A DNA stretch of 64,000 nucleotides from Puniceicoccaceae bacterium (GCA_028285755.1 JANQOQ010000008.1:567399-631398); one strand, 5' to 3'; positions 27,070 through 36,020 are shown, counted from the stretch's first letter. Numbers and translations are program-made. The notes: generated by a model not told the origin, from the sequence alone.

Positions 27070-28317
27070 ATGACTGAGGCAATTATCATTCTAGGCTTTA
27101 TGTTGGCCTCATACTCTGTGGTAGCGAATGATTCGATTCAAACCCTGGGGACTTTCTTATACTCCAATTCTCACCGGAAATGGTGGATACTGTGGTTATA
27201 CTCCAGCAGTATTATGGTGGCAGTCATGTTTTATGGATGGTATAATTATGCGGGTGATGTGTCCTACGATCGTCTGGATAAAGTATACAGCAAAATGGTA
27301 GATCATGAGCCTGCGGAGGAAGCACTGGCTCAGCTTATTGTAGCTGTCGAAGGCACCGAATTTGAATCGCAGGCAGTGGCTGCCAATGAGCGATTTGCTG
27401 AGCTTTGGGAAGTTTATCTGGGCGATAATACATTGGTTCCCGAGTTCTCAGATACTTACATGCAGGCGTTCGACGCATTGACCGCAATAAAGGCAACCCC
27501 TGGAATTTCTGATGACTTAGCGGACTCAATCGTTATAGTGGAGCAAACCACTCTACCCGCGATTGAACAGATGAAAGGCCATACCGATGTGGGGCAGTTC
27601 ATAAAGTGGTATTACCTGCTACCGCCGATTGTCTTAATTGTGATTACGTATTTCGGTCTGCCGGTCAGTACGTCCTTTTTGATTTTGATAACATTCCAAC
27701 CGGCGGTGATGGGAGATATGCTCACCAAGTCCATTATGGGTTATGGGGTGGCGTTTGTATTTGCCCTGATCGTTTACCTCACAGTCATGCGTTGGTTTGA
27801 GAAGCGCTGGCGAGACTCTGATGATGAAAAGCCCGGTGCGTATTGGGTGTTGCTTCAGTGGTGTTCTACCGCGTTTCTCTGGAGTATGTGGCTGATCCAG
27901 GATATGGCGAATATCTTTGTGTATCTACCCCGACCTTTGCCTCTTTTATGGTTCATAATGGCAGTGGTATGGATGGTCAGTGTTCAGGCGATCATTTACT
28001 ATAGTCGAGGGGGTCGCATCCAAAAGGTGGTTCAACAAAAGACCAATACCCACGATATTCGCTCCGCCACGATAGTGGATCTTATATACGGTATCACCCT
28101 TTTCTATTTCAAAAATATCAGTAATGTGCCCATGAGTACAACCTGGGTATTCATCGGTTTGTTGGCTGGGCGTGAGTTTGGTTTCTCTTTGGCGTATGCG
28201 CGGGATGCGCAAACATTAGGCAAGGCTGCAAAGCTTATGGTTAAGGATATTTCGAAGGTAACCGCAGGGCTTGTGATCAGTATTGGACTCGCTTATCTGG
28301 TGCGCCTGCTGGGGTAA
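27070..28317 (+). CDS. PiT-like inorganic phosphate transporter-type membrane protein
   Basis: The 415-residue protein has about nine membrane segments. Two short repeats recall the PiT (PF01384) signature: SVVANDSIQTLGTFL near residue 16, and NVPMSTTWVFIGLLAG near 355, with a further PVSTSFLILITF in the middle. Between the first two and later membrane segments lies a soluble stretch of about 95 residues (about 70-165, acidic, predicted helical), which is longer than in common PiT proteins. No PhoU-like (DUF47) gene is next to it. A cation- or proton-coupled phosphate or sulfate carrier is likely, but I infer this from short motifs only. Confidence 0.6.
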   Translation: MTEAIIILGFMLASYSVVANDSIQTLGTFLYSNSHRKWWILWLYSSSIMVAVMFYGWYNYAGDVSYDRLDKVYSKMVDHEPAEEALAQLIVAVEGTEFESQAVAANERFAELWEVYLGDNTLVPEFSDTYMQAFDALTAIKATPGISDDLADSIVIVEQTTLPAIEQMKGHTDVGQFIKWYYLLPPIVLIVITYFGLPVSTSFLILITFQPAVMGDMLTKSIMGYGVAFVFALIVYLTVMRWFEKRWRDSDDEKPGAYWVLLQWCSTAFLWSMWLIQDMANIFVYLPRPLPLLWFIMAVVWMVSVQAIIYYSRGGRIQKVVQQKTNTHDIRSATIVDLIYGITLFYFKNISNVPMSTTWVFIGLLAGREFGFSLAYARDAQTLGKAAKLMVKDISKVTAGLVISIGLAYLVRLLG

Positions 28318-28372
28318 GGCTGAATAGAATTGCCTGATGGTTCGTCTTATTGCTAATTAACTATTAGCAAAT

Positions 28373-29503
28373 ATGAAACTTACTACATACATTCTTTTAC
28401 TAACCATTACCTCGCTTTCGGTTTCTGCCCATACCTCCCAGTATGAGAGGAACTTAAAGGATGTCGAAAATCAGGTATTGCAACTCTACGATGAAATATT
28501 AAACCGTGAGCCATTGGCTTATGAGTTTTTGGAGCTACGGAGCTACATGCTTGAGGATAACTGGAGTATCCATGACGCCCGAAGATATTTGCGCGATCAA
28601 CAGCGAAACTCAAATTTTAATGGACGCCCCAATACTCAATATGGTCGCGTTGATGAAGGGATGGCGCGCGAATGGGTCAATGAATCATTTACCCAATATG
28701 TCGGCAGGCGTCCCAATTCCCGTGAACTTGAGGAATATTGTGAGCTCGTCCTGGATGATGGTTATGATTACGAGAGTATCCAACATCGTATAGACTGGGA
28801 GCACAACGGTATGAATGGGCGCTACAGAGGTGCGAACCAAGGTCAGAATTACTACGAATACCAGCGCATTGATCGCATGATAAGTTCAGCCTACAGGGAT
28901 ACCTTTCGTAGTCAGCCCGATCGTGATCAGTTTCGCGACTATCGCCGATCTATCCTAAATGAAGGATGGTCGGAGGCCCAGTTCAAACAGCAACTGAATC
29001 GCGAGCGTGCTCAGATCTGGAGAGATTTACAGGATGCGGTAACCGTCGCTTATGAGGAATTACTTGAGCGCAAACCATCGACGGTTAATCGTGATCGCTA
29101 TGTGGAAGCGATGTTCAATGATCGCTGGTCGAATAAGCAGCTCTATGATGAGATCCGTAAGTCACGAGAATACCAATATGACCGACCCAATCGCATCATT
29201 AAAGCTGCATATCGCAATGTGTTGCTGCGCGAAGTGGACCAGGGCGCGATTGAGCCACTGCGTCAAAGTATCGTGAAACAAAACTGGAAGCTTATCGATG
29301 TAGAGAACAACCTGCGCAAAAGTAAGGAGTATCGCACTGAGACTATCTACAAGATGATCGATATCGCGTATGAAGAAGTGCTCAATCGTGAACCGGATGA
29401 GTATGGCATCAACTACTACAGTAGGCGCCTGCTTGAGGGCTGGACACTCGAAGATATCAAGGAAGACATGCGTAAGAGCGATGAATATCGCGAGAAGAAT
29501 TAA
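28373..29503 (+). CDS. Secreted protein made of DUF4214-type repeats
   Basis: After a signal peptide (MKLTTYILLLTITSLSVSAH) the 376-residue protein consists of about six units of 50-58 residues. Each begins with AYEELLERKP-like sequence (aromatic, then R-x-P/D/V), continues with a Y-x-R/E-x-L helix, then a GW/NW turn before a last helix ending KSKEYR. Examples start near residues 31, 95, 160, 217, 270 and 325. This matches the DUF4214 pattern (LYxxxLxRxPDxxGxxYW), found in surface and calcium-binding adhesins. There is no other domain, Cys or anchor. It follows the PiT-like gene after 55 bases and ends at a bidirectional terminator. Probably periplasmic or exported; function unknown. Confidence 0.72.
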   Translation: MKLTTYILLLTITSLSVSAHTSQYERNLKDVENQVLQLYDEILNREPLAYEFLELRSYMLEDNWSIHDARRYLRDQQRNSNFNGRPNTQYGRVDEGMAREWVNESFTQYVGRRPNSRELEEYCELVLDDGYDYESIQHRIDWEHNGMNGRYRGANQGQNYYEYQRIDRMISSAYRDTFRSQPDRDQFRDYRRSILNEGWSEAQFKQQLNRERAQIWRDLQDAVTVAYEELLERKPSTVNRDRYVEAMFNDRWSNKQLYDEIRKSREYQYDRPNRIIKAAYRNVLLREVDQGAIEPLRQSIVKQNWKLIDVENNLRKSKEYRTETIYKMIDIAYEEVLNREPDEYGINYYSRRLLEGWTLEDIKEDMRKSDEYREKN

Positions 29504-29535
29504 CCCCCAAGTTTAACCCTTTAACGGCTCTTTGG

Positions 29536-29564
29536 AAAAGCTCTCACTATCTGGGAGCTTTTTT
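29536..29564. terminator. Bidirectional terminator between the repeat protein and a sulfatase
   Basis: AAAAGCTC (29536-29543) pairs with GAGCTTTT (29555-29562). T-runs follow on both strands, so it can stop the plus-strand repeat gene and the minus-strand sulfatase. Confidence 0.85.
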
Positions 29565-29579
29565 ACTGTTTTGAGCGAA

Positions 29580-31157
29580 TTATGAATCGGTTTCGGGGAC
29601 CTCGTATTGAGTGCGTAGTTTGTCGAGTTCTGATTTCAGGTCCTTGATTTGATCGCTGTAAGTGGAATTATTGTACTGGTTAATGAGTTCGTTTGGATCT
29701 TTGGAGAGATCGTAAAACTCCCATTCCTCTGAATCGGGTACATCCTGGCCATAAAAGCGAATAAGCTTATGGTATTTGGTCGCCACGCCCTCATGCTTTC
29801 TAACCGAGTGAGCACCCGGATATTCGTAGTAATGATAATAAAGAGATTCTCTCCAGTCCTCGGCTTCTAGACCCTTGAGTAGGGGCTTCAGGCTATCACC
29901 CTGCATGTCCGAGGGAATCTTGACCCCTGCCAATTCCAGAAAAGTGGGCGCAAAGTCGATATTCTGGGTCAAATCTGCGTTTACGCTGCCTTCCTTGATG
30001 TGGTTTGGCCATCTTGCAAGGAGAGGCGCGCGGAAGGAGGGTTCATACATGAACCGTTTATCGAACCAGCCGTTTTCTCCCAAATAGAACCCCTGATCTG
30101 AGCTATAGATAACGATTGTATTGCTATCCAGGTCATGCTCAATAAGCCAATCGAGGATGCGCCCGACACTTTCATCAATGCTCTTGGCAGTTCTGAGATA
30201 GTCTTTGATATATCGTTGGTATTTCCATTCAACCAACTCCTTGCCTTCGAGTTCAGCAGCCAAAAAAGCGCGGTTCTTAGGTCCGTAGACTTCATCCCAG
30301 GCAGCACGTTGTTCTGGATTCATGCGGAAATAAGCACCCCGTTCGCCCCGTGGTAGAAAGTCATTGCCCACATGCTCGCTGTCAAATCGGGAAATGTATT
30401 CCAACGTTTTCACCTTAAGGTCGTTTTGAAAGTTCATGGTTTCGGCAATGGTCATGTTTTGCTTTTGTGCGGCGGCACCCCGATTTTCACTATTATACCA
30501 AAGGGTGTCGGGTATAGCTATATCCTCATCTTCGTAGAGCCTTATGTGGCGTAATGCCGGGCACCAGGTGCGGTGGGTTCCCTTGTGGTGAACCATGAGC
30601 AGGAATGGTTTATCCGCGTCTCTTTCATTTTCGAGCCACTCGACTGATTTATCTGTAATGATATCTGCTACATAGCCTTCATAAACGCGGTTGCCATCTG
30701 CGGTAATGAACTCCGGATTGTAGTAGCTGCCCTGACCCGGGAGTACCTCCCATGCATCGAATCCCTGAGGTGTGCCGCGTAAGTGGATTTTGCCAAACAG
30801 TGCTGTTTGATAACCTACGGTTTGTAGCAGTTTTGGGAAGGTCATTTGATCGTGGTTGAATCCCCCTCCATTAGTTAATTTGCCATGCTTATGGCTAAAT
30901 TTGCCGGTGAGCAACGTGGCTCGACTGGGAGCACATATTGAGTTTTCGACGTAAAAACGATCAAAGCGGATGCCCTCATCCGCCAACCTGTCTATATTCG
31001 GGGTTGGGTCCAGATAGGCTAGGTGCTCTCCGTATGCACCTATCGATTGCTGGGTATGGTCATCACTGAAAATAAACACAATATTGGGTCGATCTGGCTT
31101 TGCGGATAGCGTAGCGAATAGTATGAGCAGAAGGGGAATCGATAAGTAGAACTTCAT
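29580..31157 (-). CDS. Secreted sulfatase (type I, formylglycine-dependent)
   Basis: The 525-residue protein has a signal peptide (MKFYLSIPLLLILFATLSA). The sulfatase signatures are NIVFIFSDDHTQQS (metal DD), ENSICAPSRATLLTG with the formylglycine Cys (about residue 77), FGKIHLRG and SSDQGFYLGENGWFDKR. The C-terminal part (YEYPGAHSVRKHEGVATKYHKLI and DPNELINQYN) is the DUF4976-like end typical of exo-sulfatases on glycans. It would act in the periplasm. It is unlike the sulfatase at 5452 outside the core motifs, so the two are not a recent duplication. No SusC/D pair or glycoside hydrolase is beside it. Confidence 0.93.
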   Translation of the reverse strand: MKFYLSIPLLLILFATLSAKPDRPNIVFIFSDDHTQQSIGAYGEHLAYLDPTPNIDRLADEGIRFDRFYVENSICAPSRATLLTGKFSHKHGKLTNGGGFNHDQMTFPKLLQTVGYQTALFGKIHLRGTPQGFDAWEVLPGQGSYYNPEFITADGNRVYEGYVADIITDKSVEWLENERDADKPFLLMVHHKGTHRTWCPALRHIRLYEDEDIAIPDTLWYNSENRGAAAQKQNMTIAETMNFQNDLKVKTLEYISRFDSEHVGNDFLPRGERGAYFRMNPEQRAAWDEVYGPKNRAFLAAELEGKELVEWKYQRYIKDYLRTAKSIDESVGRILDWLIEHDLDSNTIVIYSSDQGFYLGENGWFDKRFMYEPSFRAPLLARWPNHIKEGSVNADLTQNIDFAPTFLELAGVKIPSDMQGDSLKPLLKGLEAEDWRESLYYHYYEYPGAHSVRKHEGVATKYHKLIRFYGQDVPDSEEWEFYDLSKDPNELINQYNNSTYSDQIKDLKSELDKLRTQYEVPETDS

Positions 31158-31324
31158 AGTGATTTGGATTTTCGATAGTTAACCAACATCCATTAATAGT
31201 GAAAAATCGAATATCGCAACGGGGTATAGTGATTATTTTACCTGGAAATTCGATTGAACCGTTAGAAGTGCCCTATAATAAACATATTGATTATGCGTGA
31301 AAACTGAGTATTTATCTTATCTTT

Positions 31325-32608
31325 ATGTCGGTAAATACTACAGACAATCTTGAAGCATTGGTGGAAGAGCTGGCCCGGTCGGTCAGGCGGGCTTCGCATG
31401 CGCTGGCGATTGCGACCACGGATCAAAAGAATCAGGTATTGGCGAAGATTGCTGAGCTATGTATCGAGCGAAAGGCAGAAATCCAGCGGCAAAATGCGCT
31501 GGATATCCAATATGCACATGAAATAGGGCTGAGCAATGCACTGGTAGACCGTTTGCTTCTGGATGACGGGCGTATTGAAAAAATGGTTCAAGGGATTGAG
31601 CAGGTGACCGCTCTCCCAGATCCCGTTGGTGAAGAAATGGAACGTATGAACCCACCCAGTGGTATGGATATTCGCAAGATCCGCGTGCCTATTGGGGTAG
31701 TGGGTATTATTTATGAATCCCGGCCTAATGTGACTGTGGATTGTGCGGTATTGTGCATCAAGTCAGGAAATGCACCTATCCTCAGAGGGGGTAAAGAGGC
31801 GTTTCATTCCAATAAAATCCTGGTAGAAATTATTTCTCAGGCGCTGGATGAGTGTGGATTTGATCCCAAAACGATTGGGTTTATTCCTACACCGGACCGT
31901 GCGGCGCTCAATGTCATGCTCAAGCTGGACGACTACATCCACTGCATCATCCCACGGGGGGGTGAGGGGCTGATTCGGTTTGTGGCTGAGAATTCTACTA
32001 TACCTGTAATCAAACACTTCACGGGCATATGTAACGTATACATCGATGCAGATGCGGATAAGCAGCGAGCGGTGGATATCAGCGTGAATGCGAAAGCACA
32101 GCGACCCGGAGTTTGTAATGCAGCAGAAAATCTTTTTATCCACGATTCGGTTGTGGGCTCTCATCTGCCACCAATAGCGAAAGCGATGCAGGATGCGGGA
32201 GTCGAGTTGCGGATATCAGAGGAGTTACAATCCACATTGGATCTGCATAAAATTCCATATGTCCTGGCAACGGAGGAGGATTTTTATGAAGAGTATCTGG
32301 ATTATATCATCTCCATAAAGTCAGTTGATTCTGTGGAGAGTGCTATTGATGCGATCAATCAATATGGATCCGCACACAGTGATGCGATTATCACCGAGCA
32401 TGAGAGAAATGCCCGACTTTTCCTGCGGGGGGTGGATTCTGCAACCGTTTATTGGAACGCGAGCACCCGTTTTACGGATGGCTTTGAGTTTGGCCTGGGC
32501 GCGGAAATCGGAATTTCTACGGATCGCTTGCATGCCAGGGGACCCATGGGTTTGAAAGAGCTCTGCACCTATAAATACGTGATCTATGGCAAGGGTGAGA
32601 CGAAGTAA
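31325..32608 (+). CDS. proA: Gamma-glutamyl phosphate reductase
   Basis: This NADPH enzyme turns gamma-glutamyl phosphate into glutamate semialdehyde in proline synthesis. The 427-residue protein has the aldehyde-dehydrogenase fold: IPIGVVGIIYESRPNVT, GGKEAFHSN, IPRGGEGLIRFV and the catalytic Cys in RPGVCNAAENLF. It ends in GPMGLKELCTYKYV, the usual C-terminus. proB is not adjacent. metA follows after 29 bases, so the two amino-acid genes probably share a transcript. Confidence 0.96.
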   Translation: MSVNTTDNLEALVEELARSVRRASHALAIATTDQKNQVLAKIAELCIERKAEIQRQNALDIQYAHEIGLSNALVDRLLLDDGRIEKMVQGIEQVTALPDPVGEEMERMNPPSGMDIRKIRVPIGVVGIIYESRPNVTVDCAVLCIKSGNAPILRGGKEAFHSNKILVEIISQALDECGFDPKTIGFIPTPDRAALNVMLKLDDYIHCIIPRGGEGLIRFVAENSTIPVIKHFTGICNVYIDADADKQRAVDISVNAKAQRPGVCNAAENLFIHDSVVGSHLPPIAKAMQDAGVELRISEELQSTLDLHKIPYVLATEEDFYEEYLDYIISIKSVDSVESAIDAINQYGSAHSDAIITEHERNARLFLRGVDSATVYWNASTRFTDGFEFGLGAEIGISTDRLHARGPMGLKELCTYKYVIYGKGETK

Positions 32609-32637
32609 TTCGTTTTGCAAATAGAGGAGAATTTAAG

Positions 32638-33582
32638 ATGCCACTGATTGTATCTCAAAGTGATGACTTGCCCGCTTATCGGATATTGGAGCAACAGTCG
32701 ATCCCCATAATCCGCCAGTCCCGTGCGGAGCAACAGGATATTCGTCCACTGAATATCGGATTGCTCAATTTGATGCCAACGGCTGCAAAACAGGCGACGG
32801 AGATCCAGTTTCTAAGGTTACTTGGGAATACTCCCCTGCAAATCAATCCATTCCTGATCTACTTTGATAAGCATAAATCCAAATCCGCGTCGGATCATTT
32901 GGATCGATTTTATCGCAAAATGTCGGACGTAAAGGAGATCGGGCTGGATGGTCTAATTATTACGGGCGCGAATCTGGAGCATTATTCTTTCGAGGAAGTT
33001 AAGTATTGGGACGAGTTTAAGGATTTTATCCTGTGGGCGGATGACACTGTGGCCTCGACTATTTACGGATGTTGGGCTTCTCATGCGGGTCTGTATATTT
33101 ATTATGATGTTCCACGGGTGAATCTGGGCAAGAAACGCCTTGGGGTATACCCTCATGTGGTAAATCGGGATGTCCATTCGATACTCACCCAGAATATGGA
33201 CGATATTGTGGATATTCCTTATTCGCGGTGGACGGGTATTCCTGAAGAGACGATTGAAGCCATTGATGATCTGGAGGTGCTGATGTCCAGTGAGGATGCC
33301 GGCATACATTTGATTTCCAGCAAGAACGGAAGGCGTGTGTTTGTGCAGGGCCATCCGGAATACGATCGTGAGACCCTGGCCAATGAATACCGTAGGGATA
33401 TCAAGTCGGGCATAGAAGTTACCCTGCCGGAAAATTACTTTCCGAAAGATGATCCTGATAGCGTTCCGAAATGTACCTGGATTGCGAATGCGCAGGTATT
33501 TTATACGAACTGGATCAACTATATTTACCAGAATACGAACTACGATCCGCTAAAGCCGCTTATGGAGAATGGCTCCCGTTAG
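32638..33582 (+). CDS. metAA: Homoserine O-acyltransferase (MetA family)
   Basis: MetA activates homoserine for methionine synthesis. The 314-residue protein starts MPLIVSQSDDLPAY. The catalytic Cys is in YGCWASHAGLYIYYDVP (about 142), with His and Glu in GHPEYDRETLANEY. In this family, Glu at the position of B. cereus residue 111 goes with acetyl-CoA and Gly with succinyl-CoA. Here the matching stretch is TGANLEHYSFEEV, with Glu114, so an acetyltransferase is expected. A good Shine-Dalgarno (GAGGAGA) is 7 bases before the ATG, one of few in this window. Confidence 0.94.
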   Translation: MPLIVSQSDDLPAYRILEQQSIPIIRQSRAEQQDIRPLNIGLLNLMPTAAKQATEIQFLRLLGNTPLQINPFLIYFDKHKSKSASDHLDRFYRKMSDVKEIGLDGLIITGANLEHYSFEEVKYWDEFKDFILWADDTVASTIYGCWASHAGLYIYYDVPRVNLGKKRLGVYPHVVNRDVHSILTQNMDDIVDIPYSRWTGIPEETIEAIDDLEVLMSSEDAGIHLISSKNGRRVFVQGHPEYDRETLANEYRRDIKSGIEVTLPENYFPKDDPDSVPKCTWIANAQVFYTNWINYIYQNTNYDPLKPLMENGSR

Positions 33583-33706
33583 CCCGTGAAAAACTTGGGA
33601 ACAAATTGTCTATAATTTCTTAGCGAATGTGAATAACTCATATATTAGCATCCGATTTTTCTCGTTTTTACTGATTTAGGATAATATTCCCGACTTATTA
33701 ACAAGT

Positions 33707-34285
33707 ATGATACTGATAATAGACAACTACGATTCGTTCACATATAACATCGTCCAATACATGGGCGAGCTCGGTGCTGAACTCGTTGTTTGGCGTAATG
33801 ATCAGTTTGAGATTCCTCAAATCGCTGAGCTGAATCCTGACGGAATGGTGATTTCTCCGGGTCCATGTAGTCCGAATGAGGCGGGGCTGAGTTTGGCAGT
33901 ACTGGAAAGTTATGCTGCGGAGAAGCCCATATTCGGCATATGCCTGGGGCATCAGTGCATGGGCCAACATTTTGGCGGCAAGGTTATCCATGCGGATCGG
34001 CTTATGCACGGTAAGGTATCGTCCATCAAGCATAATGGTGTGAGTATTTTTGAAGGCGTGGAGAATCCATTTATTGCCACCCGTTACCATTCATTGATTG
34101 TGGAGCGTAGTAGCTTTCCCGACGAACTTGAAATTCTAGCTGAAACGGACGAGGGTGAGATTATGGCCCTGCGCCATAAATCGCTACCGGTATTTGGTGT
34201 TCAGTTTCACCCGGAAAGTTATTCTACGAATGCGGGTAAAACAATATTGAATAACTTCCTCAGGCAGGTGGAGGCCCATAAGTAG
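33707..34285 (+). CDS. trpG: Anthranilate / aminodeoxychorismate synthase glutamine amidotransferase subunit
   Basis: This class I amidotransferase of 192 residues has IDNYDSFTYNIVQY at the start, the nucleophile Cys79 in GICLGHQ, and the His/Glu of the triad in QFHPESY (about 170). It feeds ammonia to TrpE or PabB, or both. No TrpE-type gene is near, so whether it serves tryptophan, folate or both is open. nrdR follows after 5 bases. It should be co-transcribed with nrdR. Confidence 0.9.
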   Translation: MILIIDNYDSFTYNIVQYMGELGAELVVWRNDQFEIPQIAELNPDGMVISPGPCSPNEAGLSLAVLESYAAEKPIFGICLGHQCMGQHFGGKVIHADRLMHGKVSSIKHNGVSIFEGVENPFIATRYHSLIVERSSFPDELEILAETDEGEIMALRHKSLPVFGVQFHPESYSTNAGKTILNNFLRQVEAHK

Positions 34286-34290
34286 TCGCT

Positions 34291-34704
34291 ATGCTTTGTC
34301 CGAATTGCAGTTCGCCGGATACGAAGGTCATTGACTCGCGGACCTCGAAGGATAACCAGTCGATCCGTCGTCGTCGCCAATGCATGAATTGCGGGCATCG
34401 TTTTTCGACCGCTGAGGCGGTCATTCGCGAAGGGATCAATGTGCTCAAGCGGGATGATACGATCGAAGAATTTGACCAGAAAAAGCTGCACCAGAGTGTG
34501 AAACAGGCATTTCATAAGCGGCCGATTGAAAGTGAGCGCATTAGTGTTCTGGTCAACGAGGTCATCCACGAGTTGGAGCGGAAATATGAAATGGAAATAC
34601 CGACGCATGCGATTGCTGAGGGTATCATGAATAAAATCAATTTGATCGATAAAGTGGCATATGTGAGATATGCGAGTGCCTATCGCAAATTCACGGAAGC
34701 CTAG
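34291..34704 (+). CDS. nrdR: Transcriptional repressor NrdR
   Basis: NrdR senses ATP/dATP and represses ribonucleotide reductase genes. The 137-residue protein begins with a zinc ribbon (MLCPNCSS, then CMNCGHRFST). The ATP-cone follows from about residue 49 (VLKRDDTIEEFDQKKL, then AYVRYASAYRKF at the end). Length and layout are normal. I see no NrdR box pair in this window, so its targets lie elsewhere. Confidence 0.96.
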   Translation: MLCPNCSSPDTKVIDSRTSKDNQSIRRRRQCMNCGHRFSTAEAVIREGINVLKRDDTIEEFDQKKLHQSVKQAFHKRPIESERISVLVNEVIHELERKYEMEIPTHAIAEGIMNKINLIDKVAYVRYASAYRKFTEA

Positions 34705-34744
34705 CCATTTACTTATTCACAATCGCGTAAAATCGCTTTACCGC

Positions 34745-34764
34745 AATTGTCAAAACTGACAATT
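34745..34764. promoter_or_regulatory. 20-bp perfect palindrome before a hypothetical gene
   Basis: AATTGTCA, 4 bases, TGACAATT. It ends 7 bases before the ATG at 34772. It has no T-run behind it, so it is more likely an operator or a translation-control hairpin than the terminator of nrdR. Confidence 0.5.
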
Positions 34765-34771
34765 CTAAAGC

Positions 34772-35242
34772 ATGAACCGCGTAACTCCGGCAGAACGCCT
34801 TAGGGCGTTTAACTCGATCTTGACGGCCATTAACCCCAATGACCCGCGTAAGATAAATGAGGTGCAGAAGGCGGTTGATTTTTTTATAGATGAGATTGAG
34901 GCTGAGCTGGAGAGCGTTAGCGATCTTCCTGTATTGGCGAAGGATATTGTATCCATGCATACTGAAAGCGGAGGGGCTTTTGGATTATGCTTTCTTGCAA
35001 TCGGAGCCAGTGAAACGGAACCACTGTGGCTGCGTGCGTCCTTCTTAAAAAAGCTGGAGGAGCTCGAGGGCTTCAATAATGCGACAATTGTGATCTTTGG
35101 GCTCGAGGAAGCTTTTGGTAAAGATGGCAAATACTGGACGCAAAAGCTGAAGGACCGCTTTGAGGAAACCAAGGACTACCTGGACAATCTTGCCGCCAAC
35201 TGGCAGCAAAAGGGTTGTCGCCTCAATATTTTGTATCTCTAA
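34772..35242 (+). CDS. Hypothetical cytoplasmic protein (156 aa)
   Basis: Not recognised. A soluble, acidic, helical protein without signal or membrane segment. It starts MNRVTPAERLRAFNSIL. A middle part, GGAFGLCFLAIGASETEPLWLR, is followed by a long charged helix (ASFLKKLEEL) and a C-terminal coil (KLKDRFEETKDYLDNLAANW). There is no Shine-Dalgarno, but a 20-bp palindrome sits just before the ATG. The HIT gene begins 11 bases after its stop, so it is probably in one unit with HIT and YjbR. Confidence 0.72.
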   Translation: MNRVTPAERLRAFNSILTAINPNDPRKINEVQKAVDFFIDEIEAELESVSDLPVLAKDIVSMHTESGGAFGLCFLAIGASETEPLWLRASFLKKLEELEGFNNATIVIFGLEEAFGKDGKYWTQKLKDRFEETKDYLDNLAANWQQKGCRLNILYL

Positions 35243-35253
35243 TTATAGCTGCT

Positions 35254-35598
35254 ATGAGCGAGAAAAGTATTTTTACTAAGATCATGGAGGGTGAGATACC
35301 CGGGGATATTCAGTATGAGGATGATGATTGCATCGTGCTCAAGGATATCAGCCCCCAGGCGCCTGTGCATTTATTGATTATTCCGCGTAAGCCTCTCGTC
35401 CGCATTGCTGAGATGAGCGAGGCTGATCAGCCACTCATCGGTAAATTACTCTGGATTGCAAAGCAAATGGCTGCGCAATTTGAGCTGGAAGAGGGATTTC
35501 GGATCGTAATTAACAATGGGCCTTTTGGAGGGGAGTCCGTTCCTCACCTGCATGTTCATCTTTTGGGGAAACGTCCTCTAAAATGGCCGCCTGGTTGA
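35254..35598 (+). CDS. HIT family nucleotide hydrolase (HinT type)
   Basis: The ATG at 35254 gives 114 residues (MSEKSIFTKIMEGEIPG...), the normal HinT start. The histidine triad is in VPHLHVHLLG, and the upstream FRIVINNGPFGGESV is typical. HinT-type enzymes split purine phosphoramidates such as AMP-lysine. An extended frame from 35215 lies in the preceding gene. The stop codon overlaps the ATG of the YjbR gene in TGATG. Confidence 0.93.
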   Translation: MSEKSIFTKIMEGEIPGDIQYEDDDCIVLKDISPQAPVHLLIIPRKPLVRIAEMSEADQPLIGKLLWIAKQMAAQFELEEGFRIVINNGPFGGESVPHLHVHLLGKRPLKWPPG

Positions 35599-36020
35599 TG
35601 GATGCTGAAAAATACAGGCAAGTGGTTTTAAGTTTTCCTGAGGTGACTGAGGAGCAACCTTTTGGCCCGGAGGCGACCGTATATAAAACCGCAGGCAAAA
35701 TGTTTGCGCTGATCGGATATGATAATAAGCCGCTTTGGACTAACCTGAAATGTGACCCGAAGAAGGCTGAAGAGCTGCGCGATCAATACGCATGCGTGAA
35801 GCCGGGTTACCATATGAACAAAAAGCATTGGAACACGGTGACGCTCGATGGCAGTGTGCCCGATGAGTTGGTCACCGAGTGGATTAAGCACTCGTTTGAA
35901 TGTGTGCTCAAGGGTTTTCCGAAAGCGAAACGCGAAGCATTACTCAAAGCTCAGCAATCGTCCAGGCCGCTTGATCATACAGATAAAGAGCTGCGGTCGC
36001 AATTGCGCAAAGGCATCTAG
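35598..36020 (+). CDS. MmcQ/YjbR family protein
   Basis: The start is the ATG at 35598, in the TGATG with the HIT stop, giving 140 residues (MDAEKYRQVVLSFPEVTEEQPFGPE). The family pattern is kept: a start with F-P-x-V-T-E, then VYKTAGKMFALIG, LKCDPKKAEELR, VKPGYHMNKKHWNTV and a C-terminal helix. YjbR of E. coli has a double-wing DNA-binding-like fold, but its role is unknown. The 3' end overlaps the next gene by 4 bases. Confidence 0.88.
   Translation: MDAEKYRQVVLSFPEVTEEQPFGPEATVYKTAGKMFALIGYDNKPLWTNLKCDPKKAEELRDQYACVKPGYHMNKKHWNTVTLDGSVPDELVTEWIKHSFECVLKGFPKAKREALLKAQQSSRPLDHTDKELRSQLRKGI

Noticed and set aside
31158-31324. SAM or T-box element before proA-metA
   Set aside because: No matching core or terminator-like hairpin seen.
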